From positions 1-64,000 of the forward strand of contig NW_004190414.2 of the NCBI RefSeq assembly GCF_000224145.3: a DNA stretch of 64,000 bases. The letters are read 5' to 3'. The position numbers were made by a program, and so were the translations under genes. Under the pieces are notes generated by a model. It was given only the letters and a program-made list of their open reading frames with translations. It made no database searches and was not told where the DNA came from. Origin of the DNA: Ciona intestinalis. Taxonomy: Eukaryota > Chordata > Ascidiacea > Phlebobranchia > Cionidae. Shown in pieces: positions 33,691-48,600 of this stretch (the stretch's first letter is position 1; each line of letters begins with the position of its first letter).

Positions 33691-36600
33691 ATGGATGACG
33701 TAGAAGATGCTTTCGTTTTCGTTTATGATCGCAGAAGGGGCAAAAATGAAGAGAGGCGAAAAATTCACATTGGTGGTGTGTTTTCTTTCGACGTGTTCTT
33801 GGAAAAAGTTTTAGATGTAAGTATTCAGGTTCAGGTTTATAATTGAATGAATGTAACTTACTTTATCCTCACGTCGCTGGAAAACGACAGTCGTTATAAC
33901 ACAGGTGTTCATACACTTTGTGCCAGCTTATGAGTTACCAAGTTACTTAGCTGTGGGTGATTATTTTGTTCGTAGTTTTTTTCTGCATAACTAAAAATGA
34001 GCAAAACACATAGTAACCACTGGGTTGAAGCAATGTTTGTTAAGTGTCTTGCCCAAAGTCACATACGTTGTTGAAAATATATAATAATAATGTAACATAT
34101 TAAGCCTCGAACCCATTACCTCTGGGTTACAGGCAGGCGCGCTAATCACTACGTGCCAGACACATTTATCTTGTTTTTTCCTTTTCCGCTTTTTCGCTTG
34201 CGTGTACTGTTACGTTGCATTCTCTAAAGAAGTCTCGCCAGATGGCAGATGAAACGATGCAAATATACTGCGTTTTATACCAAATGAGCCACTAAAATGT
34301 GGTTCATCTTGATTCAAGTCACTCATTTTATATTTATACATATATTACATTTCAGGTGTTTGACCTTGCTTCTGATGATGAGTTTATTGTAACAACAACT
34401 GGACGAGAAGAAATAAATGATGACGATACTTTCGGTATGTTTGTCCAGTGGTTGGATTTGCGATACCAACAAAAATGAAAATTTGTGTATAGATAGATCT
34501 GCTCAAATGTAACCTAAAAGTACCGTCAAAGTTTCCCGCCCAAAAAAACTGTTTTCGTATTTTGAAACTTTGATGGTAGCTTTAGATAACATTTGAGCGT
34601 TTGTAACAGTACACAAATTTTAATTTTCGTTGGTATGCCCCTTTATTATCTATTTTTAAAAACTTTGATGTTATCTTTAGATCACATTTGAGTGTGCTGA
34701 GTCAGCATATTATAAAGCTATGTTCAATAAAAAAAGGTTTTAAAACATACTTTTTTCAGAAGCTTCTTCGTTCTTTAAAACTGTATTGTAGTGCCATTAT
34801 AGATCACATTTGATTTAAGCATTTCTACCAATAAACAAATTTTCATTTTTTCCGTTGATATGCCCTTTGAGCATTCTGTCATATAAAAGTTTTTTTTATA
34901 TAAAAATAGGTTTTTGACTTATGTTTTGTCGTTTAAACAGCTTGAACATTTTGTTTCTCCAATAAAATATATGTTCACGATTTCTTTTCACAAAAAATAA
35001 CACTTACAATTTCTGTCACAAAAAATATGTTCATGATTTTTATCACAAAAAATATGTTCATGATTTTTATCACAAAAAATATGTTCACTACTTCTATCAC
35101 AAAAAATATGTTCACTATTTCACAAAAAATATGTTCACTACTTCTATCACAAAAAATATGTTCACTATTTCACAAAAAATATGTTTACGATTTCTATTCA
35201 CAAAAAATGTGTTCACAATTTCTTCCCCCAAAAAATGTTCACAACTTCTATTACAAAAAAATTTTCACGATTTCTATTTACAAAAATTATGTTCACGATT
35301 TTTATTCATATATTCGCGATTTCTGTTCACAAAAAAAGTTTTTCATTTCTATTCACAAAAAATAACGCCTACAATTTCCATTCACAGTGACACTTATTGA
35401 GAGTGGGGACACGTTATATTTACTACAATATGTAGACCAGCCATTAGAGGCACCTGTTGCAGAACACATCGAGTACCAGCCTCATTATGATACTTTAATC
35501 AAAAGTGGAATATACGAGTATTATGCAAGTGAAGGCAACATGAACCCATTACGTAAGTAAAGAAATGAATGAAACTTGCTTTATCCTCACGTGGTGGGAA
35601 AATTACAGTGTTCTGTTTTATGCACTTCGTAACACAAGTGTACTGTTTCATACACTTTGTGCCGGCTTATAACATGGGTGTTTTGTTTTATTGATGAACT
35701 ACCTGCAGTCGANNNNNNNNNNNNNNNNNNNNNNNNNNNNNNNNNNNNNNNNNNNNNNNNNNATGTCCAGACTGTGGTACAACACTTTTCATATGCTTAA
35801 GTTTCATATACTTAAACGAGCCTAATCTTAAAATACACGATAAAACTGTAAAAATGCGTTTTTATTTCTAAGACCTTTGGCTAAGTGCGCCGCAAACATT
35901 TTGAATAGCTCAAGTGGCGCCGGGTGAAAAAAAAGTTTGGGAACCACTGTACTAGGGTTTATACCGGATGAGCGGCTAAAATGTTGTTTTTCTTTATTCA
36001 AGTCACTCATTTTATATTTATACATATATTACATTTCAGGTGTTTGACCTTGCTTCTGATGATGAGTTTATTGTAACAACAACTGGACGAGAAGAAATAA
36101 ATGATGACGATACTTTCGGTATGTTTGTCCAGTGGTTGGATTTGCGATACCAACAAAAATGAAAATTTGTGTATAGATAGATCTGCTCAAATGTAACCTA
36201 AAAGTACCATCAAAGTTTCCAGCCCAAAAAAACTGTTTTCATATTTTAAAACTTTGATGGTAGCTGTAGATAATATTTGAGCGTTTGTATCAGTACACAA
36301 ATTTTAATTTTCGTTGGTATGCCCCTTTATTATCTATTTTTAAAAACTTTGATGTTATCTTTAGATCACATTTGAGTATCTGTATCAAAAAGTGCTGAGT
36401 CAAATTTTCATTTTTCGTTGTTATGCCTATTAAAACATGTAAAAATAGGTTTTTAACTTCTGTTTTGTCATTTAAAAAGCTTGAACATTTTGTTTTTCCA
36501 GTTAAAATAACGTTAACGATTTCTATCACAAAAAAATATTGTTTACGATTTTTATTCACAAAAAATATTCTTACGTTTTCTCTTTACAGTTAAAATATGT

Positions 36601-39600
36601 TTACAATTTCTATTCACAAAAAAAACGCCTACAATTTCCATTCACAGTGACACTTATTGAGAGTGGGGACACGTTATATTTACTACAATATGTAGACCAG
36701 CCATTAGAGGCACCTGTTGCAGAACACATCGAGTACCAGCCTCATTATGATACTTTAATCAAAAGTGGAATATACGAGTATTATGCAAGTGAAGGCAACA
36801 TGAACCCATTACGTAAGTAAAGAAATGAATGAAAATTTCTTTATCCTCACGTGGTGGGAAAATTACAGTGTTCTGTTTTATGCACTTTGTGCCAGCTTAT
36901 AACATGGGTGTTCTGTTTTATGCACTTCATAACACAAGTGTTCTGTTTTATACACTTCGTGCCAGCTTATCACATGGGTGTTCTGTTTTATACACTTCAT
37001 GCACTTCATAACATGAGTGTTCTGTTTTATACACTTCGTGCCAGCTTATAACATGGGTGTTCTGTTTTATACACTTCGTGCCGGCTTATAACATGGGTGT
37101 TTTGTTTTATACATTTCGTGCCAGCTTATAACATGGGTGTTCTGTTTTATACACTTCGTGCCGGCTTATAACATGGGTGTTCTGTTTTATACATTTCGTG
37201 CCGGCTTATAACATGGGTGTTCTGTTTTATACACTTCGTGCCGGCTTATAACATGGGTGTTCTGTTTTATACACTTCGTGCCGGCTTATAACATGGGTGT
37301 TCTGTTTTATACACTTCGTGCCGGCTTATAACATGGGTGTTCTGTTTTATACACTTCGTGCCGGCTTATAACATGGGTGTTCTGTTTTATACACTTCGTG
37401 CCGGCTTATAACATGGGTGTTCTGTTTTATACACTTCGTGCCGGCTTATAACATGGGTGTTCTGTTTCATACACTTCGTGCCGGCTTATAACATGGGTGT
37501 TCTGTTTTATACACTTCGTGCCGGCTTATAACATGGGTGTTCTGTTTTATACACTTCGTGCCGGCTTATAACATGGGTNNNNNNNNNNNNNNNNNNNNNN
37601 NNNNNNNNNNNNNNNNNNNNNNNNNNNNACGATTTTTATTCACAAAAGATATTCTTACGTTTTCTCTTTACAGTTAAAATATGTTTACAATTTCTATTCA
37701 CAAAAAAAACGCCTACAATTTCCATTCACAGTGACACTTATTGAGAGTGGGGACACGTTATATTTACTACAATATGTAGACCAGCCATTAGAGGCACCTG
37801 TTGCAGAACACATTGAGTACCAGCCTCTATTATGATACTTTAATCAAAAGTGGAATATACGAGTATTATGCAAGTGAAGGCAACATGAACCCATTACGTA
37901 AGTAAAGAAATGAATGAAAATTTCTTTATCCTCACGTGGTGGGAAAATTACAGTGTTCTGTTTTATGCACTTTGTGCCAGCTTATAACATGGGTGTTCTG
38001 TTTTATGCACTTCATAACACAAGTGTTCTGTTTTATACACTTCGTGCCAGCTTATCACATGGGTGTTCTGTTTTATACACTTCGTGCCGGCTTATAACAT
38101 GGGTGTTTTGTTTTATACACTTCGTGCCAGCTTATAACATGGGTGTTCTGTTTTGTACACTTCGTGCCGGCTTATAACATGGGTGTTTTGTTTTATACAC
38201 TTCGTGCCGGCTTATAACATGGGTGTTCTGTTTCATACACTTGGTGCTTGCTTATAAGTTGACACGTATGTAACTTTGTGGGTGATTGTTTTCTGTATGT
38301 AGGGATGCACATTACAGAATAATTAGGTATTCTAGGATATCCTAGAATACTTTATTTCGAATCTAGAATTCCGAATCTAGAATTTTGAATCCTTTTTTAG
38401 TTTTTTATATTTATAGGAAAAATGAATTTTACCCACATAAGTCAGTTTATAGACTCTTTCATAGTAGCCTTGTTGGATCATGAGCTGTAAAATGATCAAA
38501 AACTGTACTATTGGGTAGTTTTTGCGTCATGAAACGTATAGCATGCTATGAAAAGACGTTGCGAAACGTTTACTCTCCAAAGTCCCACAAACACAAATAT
38601 ATATATTTTTTTAAATTATTAAGTTTCAAAAATTTGTTAATATAGTGTATGAGATAACGTGAAAAATTCATAAACACATTTATATTTATATAATATATAT
38701 ATATTTTGGTTTCAAAGTGTTATTTAGCATTTATATAAATATATATATATGAATGAATGTAACTTACTTTATACTTGTGTGGCCGGAAAACGACAGTCGT
38801 TATAACACGGGTGTTCTGTTTCATACACCTCGTCCCAGCTTACAAGTTACCATGTATGTTACTTTGTGGGTGAATATNNNNNNNNNNNNNNNNNNNNNNN
38901 NNNNNNNNNNNNNNNNNNNNNNNNNNNCTGGGTTGTATATTTAGTAGGGTGGGGGAAGATGAGACACCTTTAACACATAATATCTAAATATCCTGATCGT
39001 GTTTAAAACAATTGGTCAATGGGAGTCGTGGGCATATAGTTTCATAATTTCTTGAATGTATTTTGTTTACTACTAAACGGGGCGCGAAAATAGACTTAAA
39101 AGGTGTCCCGTCTTCCCCCACCCTACATTATATTATTAAAAAAAAAAAATTTTTTTTACAGCTTTTGCATTCGCTGAGCTAATAGACAATGCTTTGGCTG
39201 CTACAGCCAGGAATGTTGGTCCACGAATAATTGAATTAAGTTTGGTAAGTCTAGTTTAGTCTAGTTATTATATTTTTGAAAATATATTTTTATATAAATA
39301 TAGTAGGGTGGGGAAAGATGGGACACAATATTATTCCATTTTTCTCGTCCTAATTGGTAGTAAACAAAACCATTCAAAGAATTATAAAACCTCATCCTCA
39401 CGACTCCCATAGACCGTTGTTAATTGTTTAAAACGCAATCAGAATATATTATATGTCGACATAACATTTTGGTACACTATTAGTTGGACCTGCTTTTTTC
39501 TGTACATTAGTTGCACTTGCGGATTTTTACCAATTCATTTTTATTTCAGCATTTTAACACCTCAACTGCCGAGCATATGCTATGCGTATATGACAACGGA

Positions 39601-42600
39601 CAAGGCATGTCATCTCGACAACTCAACAATTGGGCGATTTATCGACTTTCGAAATTTAATCGTAAAGATCGAAGGGATATTGGGTGTGTTGCAAGATTTC
39701 AATTTTATTTTAAATTTAGTCAATTGCTGCATTTTTAGGCAAAAGTTTAGGCAATTGATTAGTTTTTGATACTGTGCCTAAATTAAGGCTCGCTGCTATA
39801 ATTGTGGGCGTATGTGTCCTTGGGCAAGACATTTAACGGCAATTGCTCTAAGCCAGTGGTCATTAATGGGTTGTCCAAATTATCCATACAATTTCTAATA
39901 AAAATAAAAGTAACATACTTGGTAACACGTAAGCTGGGAAGAGGTGTATGAAACAGAACACCCGTACTATAAAGACTGTCGTTTCCCGACCATGAGGATA
40001 GAGTAAGTTACATTCATTCTTATTGTTAGTTGCTACAAAAAAATGAAAAAATCTTAAAATAATCACCTACAAAGTAACATATTTGGTAACTCGTAAGCTT
40101 GCACGAGGTGTATGAAACAGAACACCTGTGTTTTAACGACTGTCGTTTTCTGGCCACACGAGGATAAAGTAAGTTACATTCATTCTAATTGTAAGTTGTT
40201 ACAAAAAAATTCCCCAAAAATAATCACCCACAAAGTAACATACATGGTAACTCATAAGCTGGCACAATGTGAATGAACACCTGTGTCATAACGACTGTCA
40301 ATTTCTGGCCGCACAGGATAAAGCAAGTTTCATTCATTTTTATTGTAAGTTTTTGCAAAAAACTAATCACCTACAAAGTAACATACATGGTAACTCCTAA
40401 GCTGGCACGAGTTGTATGAAAAGTTTAACGACCGTTATTTTCCTGCTACACAGGATAGAGTAAGTTTCATTCATTTATACTTAGCAGTTTTTACACTTAA
40501 CTTATTTAAACAAACAGAGAGCATATCCCATATCATGATGATGAAAACTTAGCTACCCCAAAATCGCTCAACAGCGACATCTCCTGGTTCGGTGTTGGTG
40601 GAAAACAAGCAATATTTTTCATCGGAAATTCAACACGGGTTGGTTTACTTTTTTATGAAATTTCTTTAAAAAATTTTAACCAAAAATTTTCAAAAAAGTT
40701 TTTTTTATTTAAAAAAAAAATAATTTTTTTGGGGGGGTTTAAAAGGGGGGTTTGCGACCCGTAACCTTGGCTGCGCAACCTCTTAAAACAGAGTACCCGT
40801 AACCTTGGCTGCGCAACCTCTTCTGTGCATTTATATTGGGTGCTCACGGGTACTCTGTTTTTTTTTCACAGTATATACCCCTACCCATGTTTGCTTATGC
40901 CTTAAGCACTGGTGTTCAACATTTCAAGATCAACTTAAAGTCTGTGTCTCAGAAATGTGAACCAAAATTTAATAATGTAAAAATTTTTCGCTTACCCTGC
41001 AGATAATAACAAAACAAAGAAATTCGTGCGACGTGCATGAGTTCACAATGTCCAAAAATGAATTCAAAAGAAAGGAGAAAAACAAGGAAGCAATTTTCGC
41101 TGGCTACATTCGGAATAGAACGGTTAGTAAAAATTTGATTGTATTTTTATGATAATGTGTTTACAGTCGTCGACCCCTGTCACTGTTTATCGTAGTTGCT
41201 CCAAACTGCATAGTTGCTCCAACCCAGTGGTCACAAGTAGGTTAAAAATTCCTGCACATAGAATTACATAAGTGATAACTTATAAGCTGGTATGACATGC
41301 GGTGTATAAAATAAAACACCCGCTAGCGTTGCCCTGTCACTTTAAAGTAAAAAAAACATTTTTTTAAATTTATTTAATTTTACCATTGCTCATTAAATGG
41401 TCATTTCCACAGACTAGCATAAAAAAAAAGGATTTAAAATATATCGTTTAAGGAAGTGATTGTCTGTCACTTGCCTGCCTCATGCCTACGTTTCAGTTTG
41501 TTTGTTATTATAACATCTATGTTTTAATAACTGTCGTTGCCACCACTCAAAGGATAAATAAGTTACATATGACGTGCACTGGCGTAAATAGACGTGTTAA
41601 AAAAAGGAGATCTAATTTTCGCCGAAGACGAAAAAAAATTTTGGCGTAAATACCCCCCCCCCCTTTTATACTCTAAAACCCCCCCGTTTTACACTTATTT
41701 AAATTTTTAAATTATGACGTACGTTGTCATGTTATTGGGTTACGCGGCGAAGCCTATTTTGTAAAATATGCAAATCGTTATAGTTTTATTAACATGCTTT
41801 TGTGAACAAATATTAATAGCTTGGGCCTGAGCAGTAATGACGTCATTAAGGAAAAAAATGTGCCTGCTAAAACGTTCGTTTCGACCCCTGACCCCCCACC
41901 TATTTGCCCCGGTGCATATGTGGTAACTCGTAAGCGTGTACGAGGTGAATGAAACAGAACATCTATGTTATAACAACTGTTGTTGCCTTACCATGCGAGT
42001 AATAAAAAAGTTACATAATAATTTGCAGTGGTTCTTAAACTTTTTTGTATGATTTACCCTTTTAACAAAGATGTAATATGACGCTTGTTTATTAAAAAGC
42101 GAGAACAACTGATTACTAAATGATAAAGAATCAATAAGCTGCAAGGCTAGCTTTGGATTAGCAGTTAATCTGAACTAGAATGGTAAGCTGCCTAAAATTG
42201 GCACAATTTTTCTGTCCCGTCAACTGATGTGGAATTTGCTTGATAGCTCATTTACCCTCTAAATACGAGGAATTTACCCCCAGGGGTAAATTGGCCCCAG
42301 TTTAAGAAACGCTGCTTTACAGTTTGGAGACAGTTCACACATCGCACATTCGGATGATGTTATTCGGGATTTTATTAACTCGGAAAATGATGATAGTTTT
42401 ACTCGTGTCATCGTGTCTGGTATATCGGAACATCACACGCATTTCATGAAGCATGGATTTGATATATGGAATAGACAACTTGCGTGAGTAATTTTTATAC
42501 TTTTTTACTTTTTATTCTATATTGTCCGGCGTCGTGGCAAAGTAGTTAGCGCGCCTGCCTCTAACCCAGAGGTAATGGGTTCGAGGGACGTCGCTGCTAC

Positions 42601-45600
42601 CATTGTGGGCGTATGTGTCCTTGGGCAAGACACTTAACGGCATTTGCTCCAACCCAGTGGTCACTAATGGGTTGTCCAAATTATCAGCCACACATAGAAA
42701 ATCTTAATATAAATAATCACTCACAAAGTAACATACTTGTTAACTTGTAAGCTGGCACAAGGTGTATGAAACAGAACACCTGTGTTGTAACGACTGTTGT
42801 TTTTCTGTCACGAGAAGATAAATAAGTTATATTCATTCTTTTATATAGTAAAGTGGGGAAAGATGGACACCTTTAGCACGTAATATCCAAATATCCTGAT
42901 CGTGTTTTAAACAATTAACAACGTCTATGGGAGTCGTAAGAATAAGGTTTTATAATTCATTAAATGTTTTTGTGTACTGCCAAATAAGACAAGAAAATAT
43001 AATGAATCATATCCAAACAACTCCCATAGACTGTTGTTAATTGTTTAAAATAGTTCAGAAGTTTTGGATTTTTTGCGCTAAAGGTGTTCCATCTTACCCC
43101 ACCCTACCGTATTATTAATAACCTTTTCCCACAGACACATATACCATTACTATATACATGGGCCCGAAGGCAACACATCGATGTCAAGAAACAGGAAAAA
43201 TATTGGGGTTTCTGATGTTAATATTTTGGTAATAATTTAAATTTACCAATTTTTAGCTTTATATTGCTGGCTTCAAAATTGCAGCTTTAAAATTGCGGCT
43301 TTACATTAAATAAAAAGCCGCAATTCTAATGCCATAAATTTATGCCAAAAAAATCCAACCTTTTAAACTAATTACATATTATACTCCAGGTCATTTTGCA
43401 GGAAAATGGGCAAAAATGTTTATTTAAAGTTGAAAGTTTAAAGCTGGCGATATCTTGTTACTTCTGACTATCAAATTTGCTTTAAATTTTTTTGCTTTTC
43501 TTTTGTTTAAAGCCAAATTCAAAGCCTATTGATAGCGACAGGTTAGAAGATATTGTTGGCTTTAAAGCTGGCTTTATAACAGAGGCTTTTTATTATAAAT
43601 CACAAAACCACAATTTAGTGCCATGAATTTACCGCTAAGCTTTAACCTAATTATAATAGTTGGGGAAGACTGGACACTGTTAGCACATTTTATCCGAAAA
43701 ATCCTGATTGTATTTTAAACATTTAACTATGGTCTATTGGAGTCCTTGATTTCGGTTTATTAGTATTTGCCTGTTCTTTGTTCACTACTAAATAGGACGA
43801 GAAAATCATAAAAAAGGTGTCCCATCTTCTCCCACCCTACTATATAGTAGTAGTAAACAAAGAAAATTCAAATAATTACAAAACCGTATCTTCACAACTC
43901 CCATAGACTGTTGTTAATTGTTTAAAACACGATCAGGATACTTGGACATTACATTCTAACTATGTCCCATATTCCCCCACCTTACTATAATCCTATACCC
44001 AAGGTCACTCTGCACGAAAACGGGCAGAAAATTTTGTCGACGAACCTTCGTGATATAGAAGATGACCTCGAGACGAAATACATTCGGACCTCCGCGAATA
44101 CTTTTGAGTTTGTTGCCAAATCTGATGGAGAAAATGGTGGCATAGTGGAGGGAATGATCAGATATCATCCATTCTTATATGACAGAGAGACTTATCCTAT
44201 TGACAGCACTCAAGGTGAGTCTTTTAAATATAATTAAATAAAACATTTTTTTATATTTAAATTTTTTTTTTTTTTTTGAAAAATTTTGTAACTAACAAAT
44301 TCTAAGGATGTCTTGTTTTGCAAAAAAACGCCAAAAAATTCTTTTGATTTTTTTTTATATTTATTCTAGAATCAAGCGCAGAGTATGACGGGACAGGGGA
44401 ACCCCCGGGAAGGGGAAGACGGCCCATATTCGAATGTTACTGGAACGGTAGACTAATTCCATACACTTTTATTGATGAGTAAGTTTGAATTTGTGCTAAT
44501 TCGTTGCATAATGTACTGGCAATTCAGAACTGTTCAATCGAAGCCTACAATTTAAATACATATATAGTAGGGTTGGGGGAAGATGGGACACCTTTTTGTC
44601 CACTTTCTCATCTCATTTAGTAGTAAACAAAGAACATTTAAAGAATTATAAAACTGTATTAATTACGGGAACTGTAGGAATCTGGTTTTATGATTTGAAT
44701 ATTCTCAGTTTACTACTAAATGGGACAAGAAAATAGAGTGGCAAGGTGTCCCGTCTTTCCCCCATCCTACTGTACAAATTTCTAATTTTAAATTTGTTCG
44801 TTCTTCAATATAGAAACAAATGTACCTATATATTGCTTTCTTTTTATGCATACTGTTGGACTACACTAAATAACATTGAATTATTTGACAGTTTTGATTG
44901 GTGCAAGATACCACGCAAACAAGCAGCATTACTGGGTGATTGTTTTTATCGAATTTCTGGTTGTCTGTTTTCCAATGATAAATTTCAGGTTTGTTTATTT
45001 TATAGTAGGGTGGGGCAAAATGGGACACATTAGCACCTAATATTTAAATATTCTGATCGTGTTTTAAACAATTAACAACGGTCTATGGAAGTCTTGAGGA
45101 AAAGGTTTTATAATTCGTTGAATGTTCTTTGTTTACTACCAAATGGAACAAGAAACAAAATTAAAAGATGTCTCATTTTTCCCAAACATGCTATACGTTA
45201 GCGATCGCTAAATGGTTGACCAAAATGGTGGTCTCATAATATATAGTAGGGTGGGGAAGATGGGACACCTTTTCATTCTATTTTTTTCGTCCCACTTGGT
45301 AGTAAACAAAGAAAATTCAAAGAATTATAAAACTGTATGCCCCAACTCTCATACACTGTTGTTAATTGCTGAAAACTTGATCGGGATATTTGGATATTAT
45401 GTGCTAAAGGTGTCCCGTCTAAACCTAGAGAACTTTACATAATTTATATTTTAAAAAAATGTGATTAAATATTTGATTAAGAAAATAAATTTTAGGTATG
45501 TTAATTTTAATTTTTGTACTAATTTTTGGCATCATATTTTTGTATCAAAAGTTCATATACAAGAAGTCAAAATATGTAGTTAAAACAACACTCAAACTTT

Positions 45601-48600
45601 TTTATTGTAATGTTTTTCGAGAAATTTTATTTTTTTAAGTTTTTTGAATTAAATATCTTTCAAATGAAAAAAAAAAACATTTTTTATTGGAAAATTTTCA
45701 GATTTTTTTCAGATTTTTTTAAAACTAAAAAAGAAAATGATTTTTCTTTTTTTAGTCTAAACAGACGAATTTATTGTATTTTTTTTTGTATTTTTTTCCT
45801 TTTATTTTTCTGTTTTTTTTTTTAAACTAATCATATATTAAGGTAAGCACCAACAAACTGACTTTTATTGACTTGGACTCGAAACTAAAAGACAGAAACA
45901 CGACATTCAACCACATGGTGTTAGGTGAGGAACAAAACGGACAAATTAATCGGCATTTCGTTGACTGGTTGAAAGAATGTCACGAAAAACATGATAAACA
46001 GGTAAAAAAAATTAATTCCTGTTCAACAGGCACATATTTAACTTACGACAGGCCACCTTTAGCATAGAATATCAAAATATCCTGATCTTGTTTTAAACAA
46101 TTAACAACGGTCTATGGGAGTCGTGGGGATAGAGTTTTTTAATTCTTTGAATGTTCTTTGTTTACTATCAAATGGGACGAGAAAATTAGATGAAAAGGTG
46201 TCCCATCTTCCCCACCCTACTATATGTAATTAAGCACATTTTTCTTACTTTTCAGGTGAAGTTTTTAAAACATGTTTCTGTTGTAATGAAAAACGATGGC
46301 ACACATAAATCTAAACATACACTGTATAAAGCTATAGAGTGGGAAGGGAGGGTCTTTAGTAAAGGACAATTGGTAAGTTTTTATTTTTTTTCAAATTTTA
46401 GTTTCATAACAAAATATAAAAGCCACAAATTTAAATTTCTAAATTTTTAAAAAATTTAAAATTAAAAACCAAATTTAAAAGCCGCAAATTTATAAAGCAG
46501 ATATAAAGCCGCAATTGTTTGTTTATTTTTAGGCTTTTTTGCAAATATATTTATATGGTACCTTGCTGTTTTAATGAAATTTTAGAACCAATTTGCGAAA
46601 TAGAATTGCTAAAACACGCAAAAAATAAAAAATTAGAAAGGAAAGCGAGAATAAAATTGTGTTTTTGGTAATAAAAAATGTCATAGCACGAAAAAAAAAA
46701 TTTAGAATAGAAAAATAATAATTAAATTTTTTTAGGGGGCCAAAAAACTGGTAGAATACCAAAAGTAAAAATGTAGAATTCAAAAATGTAATTAACCCAC
46801 TTTTTTTTTTAAAGTTTGTTTTTTTGAAATAAAAATTGGTAAATCCTAAAAATAAAAATTCAAAACCTTGATTTTTGTTAAAACACCTTAAATTTTTAAT
46901 TTTTTGGTAAAACATCGAAAAAAAAATTTTTGAAATTTTGATTTTTACTAAAATATCAAAAAAAATAAACTTCGAAATTTAAATTTTAGGTACGAACGCA
47001 AAGAACCGTTCCAGTTATTTGCGGAACGATTCGTAAGTTTTTACTTCCTGGTGAGTATGATGGAGATGTATATTCAGTTGGTGGAGAATTTGAACTTATT
47101 CAGGTAAATTGTTGTGAAAATTTTATTCTTCATGAATAAGGTACTTGACAGGAGGAACTAGGGTTTATGACAGTTTTGCCCATTGTTCCAACACCCAAGC
47201 AACTTGTTTAGTAGGGTGGGGCAAGACGGGACGCCATTTAGCACATATAATACAAATATCCCGACCGTGTTTTTAAACAGTTAACAACAGTTTTACAAAT
47301 TCTTTGAATGTTATTTGTTTACTTTCAAATGGTACCAGTAAATGGAATGAAACGCTGTCCCGTCTTCCCCCGCCCTACTACTTCTTGCCAGTTTCTATAT
47401 GTAATTGCTACCATTGTGGGAAGGGGTGTATCTAAAAATTTAAAAAGAGAAAAATTTGCTTAGAAAATGAACATGCAGCACGTTACGTGCTCGATAAAAA
47501 CATACCTTGACTGACTGGACCCCTGTGATCTCTCTTGTATACGCCCCTGATTGTGGGCCTTGGGCAAGACAGTTATCGCTAAGTGCTCTAACCCATTGCT
47601 CTCTTCTTAGTTGTGTAATTTGTCAGCCATGTTTAAAAAAAAATAATGGTTATCACTCATAAAGTAACACACAACATTCATGTTACAGCGACTGTCGTTA
47701 CAATTGCAGGACAAATAAGTTACATTCGTTTTATCATTTACCCACTAAGTTACATACGTGTTATCTCATAACCTGGCACCAGGTGTATAAAACAGAACAC
47801 CCGTGTTATACTGTCTGTCGTTTTCTACTATGCGCGGATAAATAAGTAACATACTTGGTAACTCATAAGCTGGCAATAGGTGTATAAAACAGAACACCCG
47901 TGTTATAACGACTGTCGTTTTCCCTTCATGTAAGGCTAAATACGTTACATACGTGGTAACTCGTAAGCTGGTACGAGTTGTATGAAGCAGAACACTCGTG
48001 TTATAACGACTGTCGTTTTCCCTTCATGTAAGGATAAATAAGTTACATCTGTTGTAACTCGTAAGCTGGCACGAGGTGTATGAAACAGAACACCCGTGTT
48101 ATTAGGACTGTCTTTACCTTTTTTAAGGATAAAATAAGTTCCATTCATTCATTCATACATTTAGGAACCACAAGCGTTATACGGAGAAATTCGCTGCTTT
48201 CCGTTGTCGAAATTGGATCGCAACGTTTCGGTTGAAATTGTTCAAGACCTTGTTCAACGAGAGGAAGGGAAGCTCCCTGCTACAATTGAAGTTGAATGGC
48301 CTGACAACGATGAGGTGACTGAAGGTCAAGTTTCGTTTGCTGGGGTTAATATAGGTCAGTATTTTTTTATGTGGCCTGACAATGATAAGGTTACTGAAGG
48401 TCAAGTTTCGTTTGCTGGGGTTAATATAGTTCAGTAGTTGAATGTGGCCTGACAACGATGAGGTTACTGAAGGTCAAGTTTCATTTGCAGAGGTTAATAT
48501 AGGTCAGTATTTTTATGTGGCCTGACAAAAATGAGGTTACTGAAGGTCAAGTTTCATTTGCAGGGGTTAATATAGGTCAGTATTCTTTCATCGTGAAAAT

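Noticed and set aside
35027..35400. Three overlapping ORFs rich in ITKNMF repeats
   Set aside because: They translate the CACAAAAAATATGTTCA repeat.
35695..35712. Possible cloning-vector remnant (ctgcagtcga) at the gap edge
   Set aside because: A 10-bp match to PstI/SalI-like sites is too short to separate from chance.
36866..38243. A CRISPR-like look: a regular 40-bp repeat array
   Set aside because: There are no unique spacers; the units are contiguous, derive from a SINE tail, and lie in an animal intron.
45610..46915. Long Phe/Lys-rich ORFs (45610-45825 plus, 46571-46915 minus)
   Set aside because: They are products of T- and A-rich intron sequence.
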